From the NCBI GenBank assembly GCA_002049455.2, contig KV918902.1:1-64000 (forward strand): a stretch of 64,000 nucleotides of DNA, given 5' to 3'. The first letter of the stretch is position 1. Each line of letters starts with the position of its first letter. A program made the translations under genes and the position numbers. The notes under the pieces were generated by a model. It was not told the origin of the DNA, searched no databases, and saw nothing but the letters and a program-made list of their open reading frames with translations. The DNA is from Porphyra umbilicalis (lineage: Eukaryota; Rhodophyta; Bangiophyceae; Bangiales; Bangiaceae). This document shows positions 44,970 through 55,124 of the stretch, in pieces.

Positions 44970-46015
44970 CTACAGGTCCTCGGAAAACGGCTCCCGATCT
45001 AATAACACAAAATGAAGGCCCTGTCTCTCAATAGTGGCGAAGACCTCGGCCACGGAAGAGACTGGAACGTACTCAATCCCGTACTTGGTCGCCGCATAAC
45101 CATAATAGCCGGGGCGGTCCTTAGCCGACTTCGCGCGCTCTACACAGGCGAAAGCCATTGCTTGACCATCAATGAACACAGCCACGTAGTGTAAGATGGC
45201 TCTAATCATTGAGACTGAGCGCTCCCGCACGGAACCGTCAGAAAGGAAGAACTCTTTTCAGGAGTTGATGCGTACCAAATAGTTGTGGCGCCGGCGCTTT
45301 TTGCTGTTCGACTCAACAGGTTTACATCCGGCACTTTTTCCGGCAGTCAGCTTAGCTCTGCAGTACTTCTTAGCCAAAACCTGAAGAGGCACTTTGTCGT
45401 CGTTCTCTTGGATCAGCACCGCCCGTATACTGGCAAGCTCCGCCCCTCCAAGGCCCACCGGCTTGCTCCTTGATGGGTGCAGCGCGCAGTCAAGGCCGAC
45501 AACCTGAGGTACCTTCAGGCTGCCGCAAGGAAGATCGGGCGCCGTCCAACGTTTCTTCGGTGTTTCTGCCCATTCGGTGGGTACGTATTGCGGGCCAAAG
45601 AAAGTAATGAGGTCGCCCTTGCATTTGCGCGGGACATTCTTGACGAGGGTGGCGTGCGGTCTTGAACTGGAACGGATCAGCTCTCTCAGCGTCTCAAATT
45701 TCCGTTCCATCGGAAACTGACAGGCGACCGAGGCTGGACCGCACGCGCGGAGCAGCGGAACAATGTACAAAAGAGAAGAAATGGTAGACAGGCCGAGCGG
45801 CGGCCGCCGGCCGATCCGCGGTATATCTTCTCGTAGTAGTTCGTCATAAAGTTCTTGAGATTGTTGTAAATCGACTGAATATCCGCGTCAGACACGCCCC
45901 TAGGTCGGAAAAGCCGACGGAAGGCGTGGCATAGTGCCATGAAGATCATGTAGATGGCTCTTGGAATCCGACCTGCCAGCGGTACTTCTCCGCTACACAG
46001 CATGTAGTACAACAA
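44970..46015 (-). pseudogene. Tnp2-type transposase, C-terminal part
   Basis: Two minus frames, 46015 to about 45770 and about 45770-44970, with a shift near 45770 and an in-frame TGA at 45258-45260. The first has LAGRIPRAIYMIFMALCHAF and NNLKNFMTNYYEKIY. The second has VPLLRACGPASVACQFPMER followed by LRELIRSSSRPHA. This is the helical block (G-P...W...F-ER...K-RS-S-P-A) found downstream of the catalytic region in Tnp2 transposases (DUF4218-like). The tail FFLSDGSVRERSVSMIRAIL ... AFACVER resembles the terminal domain that follows. The catalytic region is missing. I see no direct alignment with the 23-26 kb transposase, so it may be a different subfamily. Confidence 0.6.
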
Positions 46016-46735
46016 TCAGGGGGGTTACCTCAGGACGAGGGAAGTAACGGCCATCCGGGACGCTCGCGCGACACCCGCTATGGGAATCGAGGTCCGGGAA
46101 GTCGGGCCGATCGAAATGCCAAGACATGAAGACACGATTTACTTGCCGGCGACGACGGTGCCTCCCACCGTCGACGCCCTTCTTTCCATAAGGGCGGAAA
46201 CCGTCGCCCAGGCCCAATTGCCCCAAATGGGAATTGACCCCGGCCGTCACTAACCAATGCAGATATTTCCCAACATGCATGTCAAGTCCCCCGAGGCGAT
46301 CATTACAAGACGAGGGGGAGTAACCGTCCCATGCGCAACGCGCTGCACCCGCCGCGTGGCGCCCTGTCAGCGGTCGCCTGCCGCGCCCTCGTGGGCGCGC
46401 AAGCCCGGCCCCCCGTGGGGCCCGCGCGGCGCCCGACGGCGGGTCGGGTACGCCCCTTCGGCGTCATGGGTCGGGCGGCGCGGCCGGCTCCGTCGTTCCT
46501 GTCCCCGCGTTGCCGTCCCGCCGCTGGCGTCGCGACCCCCCCGCTGGGTGCCGCGTCTCCGGCGCCACCGTCGCTCCCACGGTGGCGCCCGAAACATAGG
46601 GGGCCCCCGAAGTACTACATCCCCTTCGGCTGAGATGGAGTCGTCCCCGTCGACGCTCCCCGCCGGCCCCGTCGGGCTCCGTCCCTCGCGCCCGCGGGGC
46701 GCCCGTCCACGGCAGCCACTACCCCGAAGGCGGTG
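46016..46735. other. No recognisable gene
   Basis: Two similar boundary-like words (GACGAGGGAAGTAACGGCC near 46035 and GACGAGGGGGAGTAACC near 46310) bracket about 290 bp. GC-rich overlapping frames follow. Nothing assigned. Confidence 0.4.
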
Positions 46736-46920
46736 ATGGCGCCTGCCGCGCCGGCAATGCCGGGCTCGACCGGGCGTCGTCCGGCCGTCCCCGTGCGTCC
46801 GTCAGTGCCGCCGGGCATGCAACTCTCGTACGACCCCAACGACCGCGAGTGGCGGCAGCCGCCCCGCTCGGCAGGAGTCGTCGCGGAGGCAGGCGCTGGG
46901 GCTGAAGCGGCAACGTCCCG

Positions 46921-47319
46921 TGTTGAGGCAGCCCCCCAAGCCCGCGCAGGGAAGTCGGAGCTACCGCGGACTGCCTGGCTAATTACGGCAGTACTCATGC
47001 GGTTATCGGCTTGTTCGGCTGTGCCATTGTCATGCATTGCTGTATGTGTGTGATGTATTTTCTTGTACTTGTATATTGAGGGCAGCTCCTTTTGGAGCTG
47101 AGCTCGGGGAGATGTTCGTGAGGTCATCGAGCGGCGTCGCGATTTGTGGGGTGGTGAGATCATGAATCCTCCAAGGGAGGGAGCACTGCGCTGGCGGGGG
47201 GGCGCGCCGGCAGAACGTGGCGAGAGAGGCACACGGAGGGTTTAAGAGCCTGCTGGCCTCGCGCCTCAGACCGCTCTCGAGTAAAGCAACGCATCCACCC
47301 AACTACGGCTCACTTCACA
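46921..47319 (+). repeat. Left LTR of the copia element
   Basis: 399 bp, starting TGTTGAGGCAGCCCC and ending ACTTCACA. Its counterpart is the split right LTR. I did not recognise a standard tRNA primer site after it (GGTTTTGGGCCCAGC follows). Confidence 0.9.
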
Positions 47320-47476
47320 GGTTTTGGGCCCAGCTGTCGCTGGTTGTAACCGTCGTCTTCCCTGCGGTCGCTGGTGAGACGACGTCGCTGGGATCGCGGT
47401 GAGTTCCGGCTCCGGGCGGGCGTGTTCTGCATTCTACGTCGTTAGTGCGGCGCTGTGCGGCGCCGAGGTCGTCAAC

Positions 47477-48265
47477 ATGGCAGACCACGGCCGCTATGGC
47501 GGCCCGCGGTTTGCGCAGCTAGATGACGACTACAAGGTGTGGGCAGCGTACCAGCGTGCGCAGCTCAAGAAGGAGAAGCTCTGGGCGGCGGTCGTGACGG
47601 ACCGACCGGCATCTTCGTCCGACGACAAGAAGTCCGACCCGGTGGTCGACGCGTGGGACGCCATGCACGAGGCGGCGCTGGCGACTATCCAGATGTCGGT
47701 CAAGCCCGTGCACCTCAACACGGTCACGTCGGTGGACACGGCCAAAGAGGCGTGGGACGCGCTTAAGGTCATGTTCGAGGCACGAGACAACGCCCAGCTG
47801 CTGCGGCTCTTGGCCGAGCTGAGCAGACTCAAGAAGGGCGAAGACGAGAACATCATCAAGTTTGCGTCGCGCGCAAAGATGCTCCAAGACGAGCTCGCCA
47901 TGCTGGGAAACCCGGTGGACGACAACACGCTTGCGCTGCGTGTCCTGGAAGGGCTCCCTGCAGAGTACGGGATGCTCAGGACGGTGTTGGAGAACAAGGA
48001 AACTAAGCTCTTCATGTCGGACGTGACGGCTAAGCTGCTTCAAGTCGAGCAGCGGAGCATTTCTGTCGGCGCTTCCAAGCCTTCTGGCAGTGTCAAGTCA
48101 CAAGCCTTTGCGGCAGCCGCGCCAAAAAAGCCGTTTGACAAGAAGTCGGTCGTGTGCTTCTACTGCAACAAGAAAGGACACATGCAGCGCGACAGCCACA
48201 AGAAGAAGGCGGATGAGGCCAAGGGCAAGGGCAAGCATGGCGGTGGTGGCCGTGAATGGCGGTAA
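47477..48265 (+). CDS. Copia Gag protein
   Basis: Start at ATG 47477 (MADHGRYGG); the frame is open from 47399. The protein has 262 residues. It has the UBN2-type copia Gag domain: W-Y near the start, SVDTAKEAWDALKVMFEA, and LLAELSRLKKGEDENIIKF. A zinc knuckle near the end reads CFYCNKKGHMQRDS, so the fourth ligand of the CX2CX4HX4C motif is Ser instead of Cys. Packaging of RNA would be impaired. It ends at TAA 48263-48265, and the protease continues one frame over (+1), either a decay shift or the gag-pol frameshift of this family. Confidence 0.85.
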   Translation: MADHGRYGGPRFAQLDDDYKVWAAYQRAQLKKEKLWAAVVTDRPASSSDDKKSDPVVDAWDAMHEAALATIQMSVKPVHLNTVTSVDTAKEAWDALKVMFEARDNAQLLRLLAELSRLKKGEDENIIKFASRAKMLQDELAMLGNPVDDNTLALRVLEGLPAEYGMLRTVLENKETKLFMSDVTAKLLQVEQRSISVGASKPSGSVKSQAFAAAAPKKPFDKKSVVCFYCNKKGHMQRDSHKKKADEAKGKGKHGGGGREWR

Positions 48266-51200
48266 CGGCGTTGGGGCCCATGCGGGTGCCGCTCTGGCCT
48301 ACACTGCTTCTACTGGCAATACCTGGAGCAGCAAGGCTCGTGGGAGATCCCTGTGTTCATCAACTTGGGTGCTAGACTCTGGCGCAACCAACCACATGGC
48401 CGCCGGGGATATGGGCTTCACCGTCCGGACGGCGGGAAGCGGGGCCGATTTCACATTGGCCAACGGCGAAAAGGTACCCATCAAGGGGCACGGCCACGTC
48501 TCCATGGACGTTGGCAAGGAAAAAACCAAGACGCGCATGGTGCTCGGGGAGGCCATGCTCGTGCCGGACCTTACCAGCAACCTGCTCTCTGTTCGAGCGG
48601 TTGACCGCAATCGCGGTGCGGTAGTGTTCGTCGGAAACGCCTGCTACATCCTCAGCGACGGGGATGCTGTCCATTCGATCGGAGTGCTCGACAAGGCGTC
48701 CGTTTTGGGCAAGGTCAACGACCTGGAGCAGTAAGTGCTCAAGGTCACGCCGGTCAAGGCTTCGGCGTGCGCGGCATCGACGCGCATCGCTGGGGAGGCG
48801 AAGCTGTGGCATCGTCGGTTCAACCACTTGGGATTGGAGAACCCCAGCGGGCGGCCACAATGATCGACGGCTTGCCGTCGTCAGTGGCAGACGCCAAGCG
48901 CGTCATTGGCACGGTGTGTGCGCTGTGTGTGGACGGCAAGATGGTTCAGTCGCCCAGCCCTCGCTCGTCGACAGCGACAACCAAGTGCGAACTGGTGCAC
49001 ACCGACATTGGTGGCCCACTCACTGAGTCTCTGGGTGGCTCTCTTTACTTTATGACGGCGCTGGAGGACTCAACGGGGTTTATCACGGCTACGCCTATCA
49101 AGACAAAGGGGATGGCGCCGGAGGTGCTCAAGACGCGCGTCCAGCAGCTTGAGACGCTGACGGGCGTGAAAGTGAAGAGTGTCCGTCACGACGGTGCAAA
49201 GGAGTACGTCACGAACGAACTTAAGGCGTAGTACGAGGATAAGGGCATCAAGTCTGAGATGACGGCGCCGTACAACTCGCAGCAGAACGACAAGGCGGAG
49301 CGGGTGAACCGCACGCTGATGGAGCGCGTGCGTGCTGCCCTGCTTGACGCCGGTGCGGAGGAAGAGCTGTGGGCCGAGGCGTTGGCTTCCGTCGTCCATA
49401 TGCTCAACCGATCTCCCAAGGCCGGGCTCGATGTGACGCCGCTCGAGGCGCTGACGGGTCGACGCCCCAACGTCGCGGGATTTCGCGCTTGGGAGAGTCG
49501 GGCGTGGGCTCTCAAGCCGAAGAAGCAGCAGCGCAAGCTGGAGCCGAGGACCGACGTCGGCCGCTTTGTCGGCTACACTGTCGGTGGCAAGGCCTACCCC
49601 ATCCTCGAGGACGAGACAAACGAAGTCTTCGAGCGTCGGGACGTGCTGATGGAGGAGAACCCGGCGAAGGTCGAGACGTTAGCAGTCAGGTGAAGCGCTG
49701 GTCCCCGGCTGACTGCGGAATATGACGGCGACAAGGATGGCGCCACGGAAGGGGCAATGGACATGCTCGGCGCAGAAGGCGGGCGAGAGGACGAGTACTC
49801 CCCCGACGACACCTCTGACAGTGACAACGAAGTCGGTCCTCCTTCCTTTGCTGGAGATAGCCAGGAGGAGGAAGAGGACGGCGTTGGTGGCTCGACATTC
49901 GCAGCTGCTCAAGCACCGGCGGCCGGTGACAGCGTCACACCGGGGCCTCGTCGCTCAAAGCGCAAGCCAGCTCCCAAGGTAAAATGGTGGGAGAAGGAAC
50001 CCAAGGCGTACTTGGCAAGCAGTAACGCTTCCGCGGCTGAGGCGGGCTGGGACTTGCACAAACCGCCTGCAAACGAGAAGGAGGCGCGCGCTCGTGCTCA
50101 CTGGCCGCTGTGGAAGCAGGCCATTAAGGAGGAGGTGGCGGCACACAAGCACCTTGGCACCTGGTCCAAGACCAAGGGGAACAACAAGAATCACAAGGCC
50201 ATCAAGACGCGATTCGTGTTCGACATCAAGCACGACGCGGAGGGCAAGCTCACGCGCTACAAGGCTCGACTCGTGGCCCAAGAGTTCAACCAGGTGCCCG
50301 GACGAGACTTTGACGAGAGTTGAGCTCCGGTACCCAACACGGCCACGACACGTGCTTTCTTTGCTGTGTCGGCAGCCATGGGCTGAGAGATTCACCATGT
50401 CGACGTCAAGACAGCCTTCCTCAACGCCAAGATGGACAAGGAAATGCACATCAAACTCCCCGACGCTGTCGAACCGGAGAGGCTGGAGGAGATGTGTCGG
50501 CTTATCCTGGCGCTCTACGAGACAAAGCAGGCGGGGCGGCTGTGGGGCATCACGCTCGACAAAGAGCTCAAAGAGATGGGGGCGGTCCGGTCCAAGATGG
50601 ACCCGTGCCTCTATGAGTGGCAACACCCCGTGCACGGGAACATCTTCATCCTCGTGAACGTCGACGACCTTGTCGTGGCAGGCGAGATGCTGGCTGGGGT
50701 CGAGGTCGTCAAGCGCTTCGTGTCTTCCAAGTTTGAGGTGCGCGACTTGGGGGAGGTCAAGCACTTTATCGGCATGAAGGTCATGCGCAACCGGGCGGCC
50801 AAGACTCTGACGTTGAGCAACCAGGGGCAAACCGCGACGCTGCTGGAGGCGTTCGGGATGGACAAGGCGACGCCAAGCAAGACGCCGATGGCGTCAGGGG
50901 TCAAGCTGACCAGGACAGGGGAGGGCCTGCTGCCAGAGGGCAATCGTTACGCCGAGTTTGTCGGCTTTCTTCTCTACCTGTCAACCACGACGAGGCCAGA
51001 CATCGCCTTTGCCATGGGGGTGCTGTTGCGCTTCATGTCCTGCCCTGAGGAGAACCACATGCGCGCGGCCAAAGGGGTTCTGCGCTACCTGCTCGGGACG
51101 ACTCGCCTGAGTCTGGTCTACAGCGGCAGCGAGCCGCTGCAAGCGTTTGTCGACGCCGACTGGGCCGGCGACATCGACGGTCGTCGGTCAACGACCGGCT

Positions 51201-51655
51201 TCGTCTTCACCTGCAATGGCGGGGCGATTACGTGGGCAAGTAAGCGCCAGTCGACCGTGGCCACCTCGACGGCCGAGGCCGAGTACGTGGCCGCCGCAAT
51301 GGCGACCAAGGAGGCGCTGTGGCTACGCAAGCTGCGGTCGGCTCTGGGCGTCGACGGCGGAGCCATGGCGATGGGAGAGGAAAACCAGTCCTGCCTGGCG
51401 CTGGTCAACAACCCCGAGGCGACGGGGCGGACCAAGCATGTAGACGTCGCCTACAACATGGTTCGTGACTACCAGGCGCGCGGGGATGTGGCCTTCTGCT
51501 TCCTCCTGAGCGCCGAAATGCCGGCAGATGGGCTCACCAAGCCGCTGCCGTCGTCGGCGTTCACGGCTTTCCGGGCTGCCATCGGGGTTGGTAACGACCT
51601 GGTCGCGGCTGAGCGGAGCGCCGGGCCTGGCGACCCCCTGTTGGGGGAGTGCTGA
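48240..51655 (+). pseudogene. Copia Pol: protease, integrase, reverse transcriptase, RNase H
   Basis: Protease with LDSGATNHM (Asp 48375-48377). Pre-integrase LWHRRFNHLGLENP and CALC. Integrase Asp in VHTDIGG, Asp in VRHDGAKEY, Glu in DKAERVNRT. RT with RYKARLVAQEF, VDVKTAFLNA and VNVDDLVV (usual form YVDD; Asp pair 50663-50668). RNase H with DADWAGD and STAEAEYVA. It ends ...GDPLLGEC at TGA 51655. Defects: TAA 48732-48734, a shift near 48840 back to the Gag frame, TAG 49229-49231, TGA 49691-49693, TGA 50321-50323, and one TGA at about 50383 where relatives have Trp before E-x-H-x-DVKTAF. The catalytic residues survive but the gene is dead. Confidence 0.9.
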
Positions 51656-51932
51656 GGCGCCATGGCGCCACTGGAGGCGTCCAGTGGCGCGGCCCCGGAT
51701 TCGCGGCAGCGACCTCCGTCGACCTTGCCGCGGGCCGGTGCAAGTCGTGGACGGTTGCGCTACCATCCACTTGTTTGGGGCCCGCAGTGGGGCGCTGTTG
51801 CCTTGGGGGGACGGCCGGTTGGGACCGTCCTGGGGCGCTGTGGCGCCACTGGAGGCGACCAGTGGCGCAGCCGCGGGTTCGCGGCGATCGCCCGACTCGA
51901 TTTAGCCGAAGTCGATTTTGGGCGGTTTTGGC

Positions 51933-51958
51933 CGGGAGCAGTAGGCCTACTGCTCCCG
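51933..51958. repeat. 26-bp perfect palindrome
   Basis: Arm CGGGAGCAGTAGG followed directly by its reverse complement, centred on AGGCCT. Confidence 0.95.
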
Positions 51959-52269
51959 ACGGGCACGAGTCGATTTTGGTGCAAGTCGATTTTTGTCGAT
52001 TCTGGCCGGAAGTAGTAGGCCTACTGCTCCCAACGGGCCCGAATCGATGTTGGTGCAAGTCGAATTTGGTCGATTTTGGCCGGAAGTAGTGGGCCCCGAT
52101 TTTGGCCGGGAGCAGTAGGCCTTCTGTTCCCAGCGAGCAGACTTTGACGGGCCGCCGATGCGCCGGATCGTCTCCGTTCGAGACGCACCCGGGTGCGCTG
52201 TACTCACCTCGACGTCTGCTTCACGTCGATGGTGAGTTTTGGCGATGTGGTCGGAGGTCGATTTTACTT

Positions 52270-52339
52270 GGCCGAAATCGGCTCGACTCGCTGGGAGCTG
52301 TAGGCCTACTGCTCCCAGCGAGTCGAGCCGATTTCGGCC
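52270..52339. repeat. 70-bp near-perfect palindrome
   Basis: 35-base arms meeting at TAGG/CCTA with one mismatch (52299 versus 52310) and no spacer. The left arm starts GGCCGAAATCGGCTCG and the right arm ends in its complement. The inner core is the same GGAGC-GTAGGCCTAC-GCTCC motif as the other palindromes. Confidence 0.95.
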
Positions 52340-52825
52340 CAGTCGAAGAGATCGACTGCGCCGTTTTCTTGATCACGGATGTTGGCGGAAGATCTCACAC
52401 TGTGGCCGTGACAGAGCGTCCATGGCGCGGACTGTGGGGCGCTGGGGGAGTGTTGAGGCAGCCCCCTAAGCCCGCGCAGGTAAGTCGGAGTTACCGCGAA
52501 CTGCCGGGCTAATTCCGGCAGTACTCATTCGGTCATCGGCTTGTTTGGCTGTGCCATTGTCATACATTGCTGTATGTGTGTGATGTGATTACATGTACTT
52601 GTATACTGAGGGCCGCTCCTTTTTGAGCTGAGCTCGGCAAGATTCTCGTGGGGTCATCGAGGGGCGTCGCGATTCGTGGTGTGGTGTGATCATGTATCCT
52701 GCAAGGGAGGGAGCACTGCTCTGGCGGGGGGGCACGCCGGCAGAACGTGGCGAGAGAGGCACACGGAGGGTTTAAGAGCCTGCTAGCCTCGCGCCTCAGA
52801 CCGCTCTTGAGTAAAGCAACGCATC

Positions 52826-53323
52826 TGTAGCGGTTCTTGACACCACCACGTTGGTTCGTCGTCCAGCCGAAGTGACCTCTTGATCAGCTCGGTCCGTCGA
52901 AGGAACTGCCCCGGAAAACAACCCACAGCCCAGCCTTCCCCCTCGTGCGGGGAGAGGATCACGGCAAAGCCCAGGGGGGAATCGTCGTCCAAAGCACAGT
53001 TGGTTTTATCAAACGGCGACGGGGACGGCGTCCCCGCTGTCAATAAACCCCTCCCAAACCGAACGCCGGTGGCCAAAGTAGCCACCCCAAATGCGCCAAA
53101 CAGATAAATCCCTCCAAAGCGAAAAGTCCAAACAAGTAGTAGGGGGGCTGGGAAAACCACTTGGGAAAAGGCCCGCCCCCGACCGAATCCAATCTCCCCG
53201 AGATCTGGACAGGTCATTCCCTTGCTGGCCCGGATCGGGATATTTTGGGACGGCCCGCGGGGGTGTGCTGTACACAGCTGAGGGGCCACGCCCCTTCCAA
53301 CTGTCAGACCCCCGACCGCCACA
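52826..53323 (-). repeat. 3' LTR of the gypsy element
   Basis: 498 bp. In element orientation it starts TGTGGCGGTCGGGGG and ends GAACCGCTACA. Confidence 0.93.
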
Positions 53324-53629
53324 CAGCCCCCTCGTCGCGTGACGTGGCGTCCCTGCCCGTCCCGCGACGACCCCTGGGGAGGGGGTTCCGGCCCGGCCCC
53401 CTGGCCGGGTGCCGGCCACAACCGCCACCCCCCCCCCCCCCCGATCCTCGCCCCAGAGGGGTTGTCGAGGTCGGTCCGCGGACTGGATCGGCCCAACGCC
53501 ACACCGGCGTGGCGTGGCGCGCGGCCCGCACCGGTGTCTCGCGGCCCCCACACCCCCCGTGACGCACGTTGGCCCCACCCCTCCCCGTGGGCCCACACGC
53601 ACACCACGGTCTCACCCCCCCCCACACAG

Positions 53630-53990
53630 GCGACTCCACGACTCCTCCACGCCACCCCACGACGTAACCCTCCGCGCTCGTTGCGACGCGGTGTTCGCCG
53701 ACCCGTTCCTCCGCCCACCCCACGACGTGCCGTCCACCCCTCCCCCGTGGCGCCCGCCGCTCCTTGCTTATGTCGGCCCCCCGGGGGTTCCCCCCCCCCT
53801 TCGCCACGCTCAACTCCGCGGCTCCTCCCCACCACCCCGCGACATAACCCATCCGCGCTGGTTGCGACGCGGTGCTCGCCGACTCGTTCCTCCTCCCACC
53901 CCACGACGTGCCGTCCACCCCCCCTTCGTGGTGCCCGTCGCTTCTTGCCTCCGTGGGTCCTCGGGGGGTCCCCCCCCCCCGACAACAAGG
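53630..53990 (+). repeat. 180-bp direct tandem duplication inside the gypsy element
   Basis: Units start at about 53630 and 53810. Both contain CCCCACGACGTGCCGTCCACC and end in GGGGTTCC/GGGGTCC plus a C-run. About 85% identical. It lies between the chromodomain and the 3' LTR. Confidence 0.8.
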
Positions 53991-54036
53991 TGTCCGCGTC
54001 TGCGTCGTCCTCCGCGATGGCCGACAAGAAGAGGAG

Positions 54037-54495
54037 ATGGCGTCCTCCACCGCCGTGGGCCCCCTACCCGTGTTGTCCGACCCGTCCACGTGGGCGTTGG
54101 CGTGGGGGCGCGAGGAGGCCCGCATGGGCGAAGCCGACGCGCTGGCCCGGGCGACGTTCCGAGGCGTCGACTCGGTGCGCCCCGCCAATCTGTTCGCCAA
54201 GCACAACGCGGCCATGTCGCGCGCCCTCGTACCGCCCCTCGACGACCGCGCCTCGTCGACCACCGTGGTTCGGCGTAGCCGCGAGGTGGGGTACCGTCAT
54301 TCTCACGTCGGCTTCATGGACGACGCCCCCGGGGACTCGCCGTGGGTGCCGACCTTCGCCTACATCTTGACGTCTCCCCCGTTCATCGGGGCGTCCGACA
54401 AGGAAGACGCCACGACGGTCCAGTCGACGACCGCCCGCAACCACCACCGGGGCGGGCTCACAGGCCACCCCGTAGCCCGTCATCGAGCGGAGTAA
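54037..54495 (+). CDS. Antisense ORF in the 3' region of the gypsy element
   Basis: On the plus strand, opposite to the element's own genes. The frame is open from 53872; the first ATG past the tandem repeat is 54037, giving 152 residues (MASSTAVGPLPVLSDPSTW...). The composition is balanced with motifs such as TFRGVDSVRPANLFAKHNAAM and FMDDAPGDSPWVPTFAYIL, unlike the low-complexity frames around it. No family recognised. Some plant gypsy lineages carry extra, sometimes antisense, ORFs between integrase and the 3' LTR; this would fit that position. Expression is unproven. Confidence 0.4.
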   Translation: MASSTAVGPLPVLSDPSTWALAWGREEARMGEADALARATFRGVDSVRPANLFAKHNAAMSRALVPPLDDRASSTTVVRRSREVGYRHSHVGFMDDAPGDSPWVPTFAYILTSPPFIGASDKEDATTVQSTTARNHHRGGLTGHPVARHRAE

Positions 54496-55124
54496 CTAAG
54501 TTGTGCCACGGCGACCCGCTCGCGCTTGAACTTGTCGACTCCCGCGTGGTGCTACGGGGTGGAGGTCCCATACTGCAGCATGGCGTAACTCCCGTGGGTC
54601 CCCGCGGACACGACGGACGACCTCCACACGGGGCGGCATACCCCGTGGGCCATCCTCCGTATCGAGTGGGCCCGCCTCGAGGCGCCGTTGAACAAGGGGA
54701 GGATGAAACACGACGGGAGAGAGGGGACCACCCCACGTGGTTGTAGTAGCTCAGAGTGTAGAAGGTGTCGTTGCGTTGACGGTGCCGGTCGGCGCGTCAG
54801 CGACCAGTAAACCCCGCGTAAGCCATTTGCATACCCCTCGCGAGAGCTTCCCTTGTACACCGAACCGAATCCCGATCCCACCTTGTGATCCGCCTCCTGA
54901 CAGATCCGCACGGGCCAGCCGGCCCGATCCGCCCCCTCAGAACACGTCCTCGATGCCCGATCAATTTGGCCCGACGCCACGGCCACGGGGAGGGCCACGA
55001 TCCCGCCGCGCGATAGTGATGGTCACCACCACGGCCACGTGGCTCCGACCGGGACACGTGGGGTAAACGAAAATCGGCCACGATTCGGAACTTGAAAATC
55101 CACATGTCCCACATGGAAATCGAC

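Larger units (their letters stand above)
51649..52450 (+). repeat. Palindrome-rich non-coding region before the copia 3' LTR
   Basis: About 0.8 kb between the pol stop and the right LTR. It begins GGGGGAGTGCTGAGGC, which mimics the polypurine/LTR junction (GGGGGAGTGTTGAGGC) used at 52445. It carries two copies of a CGCCACTGGAGGCG-CCAGTGGCGC inverted motif (about 51660 and 51842), four GGAGCAGTAGGCCTACTGCTCC-type palindromes or their decayed forms (51934, 52008, 52108, 52290) and repeated TCGATTTTGG words. No coding frame is recognised. Confidence 0.8.

Noticed and set aside
50321..50385. UGA read as Trp (altered nuclear code)
   Set aside because: TAG and TAA stops also occur in the same elements, and at TGA sites in X copy 2 the intact paralogue has Gly or Arg. 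Decay is simpler.
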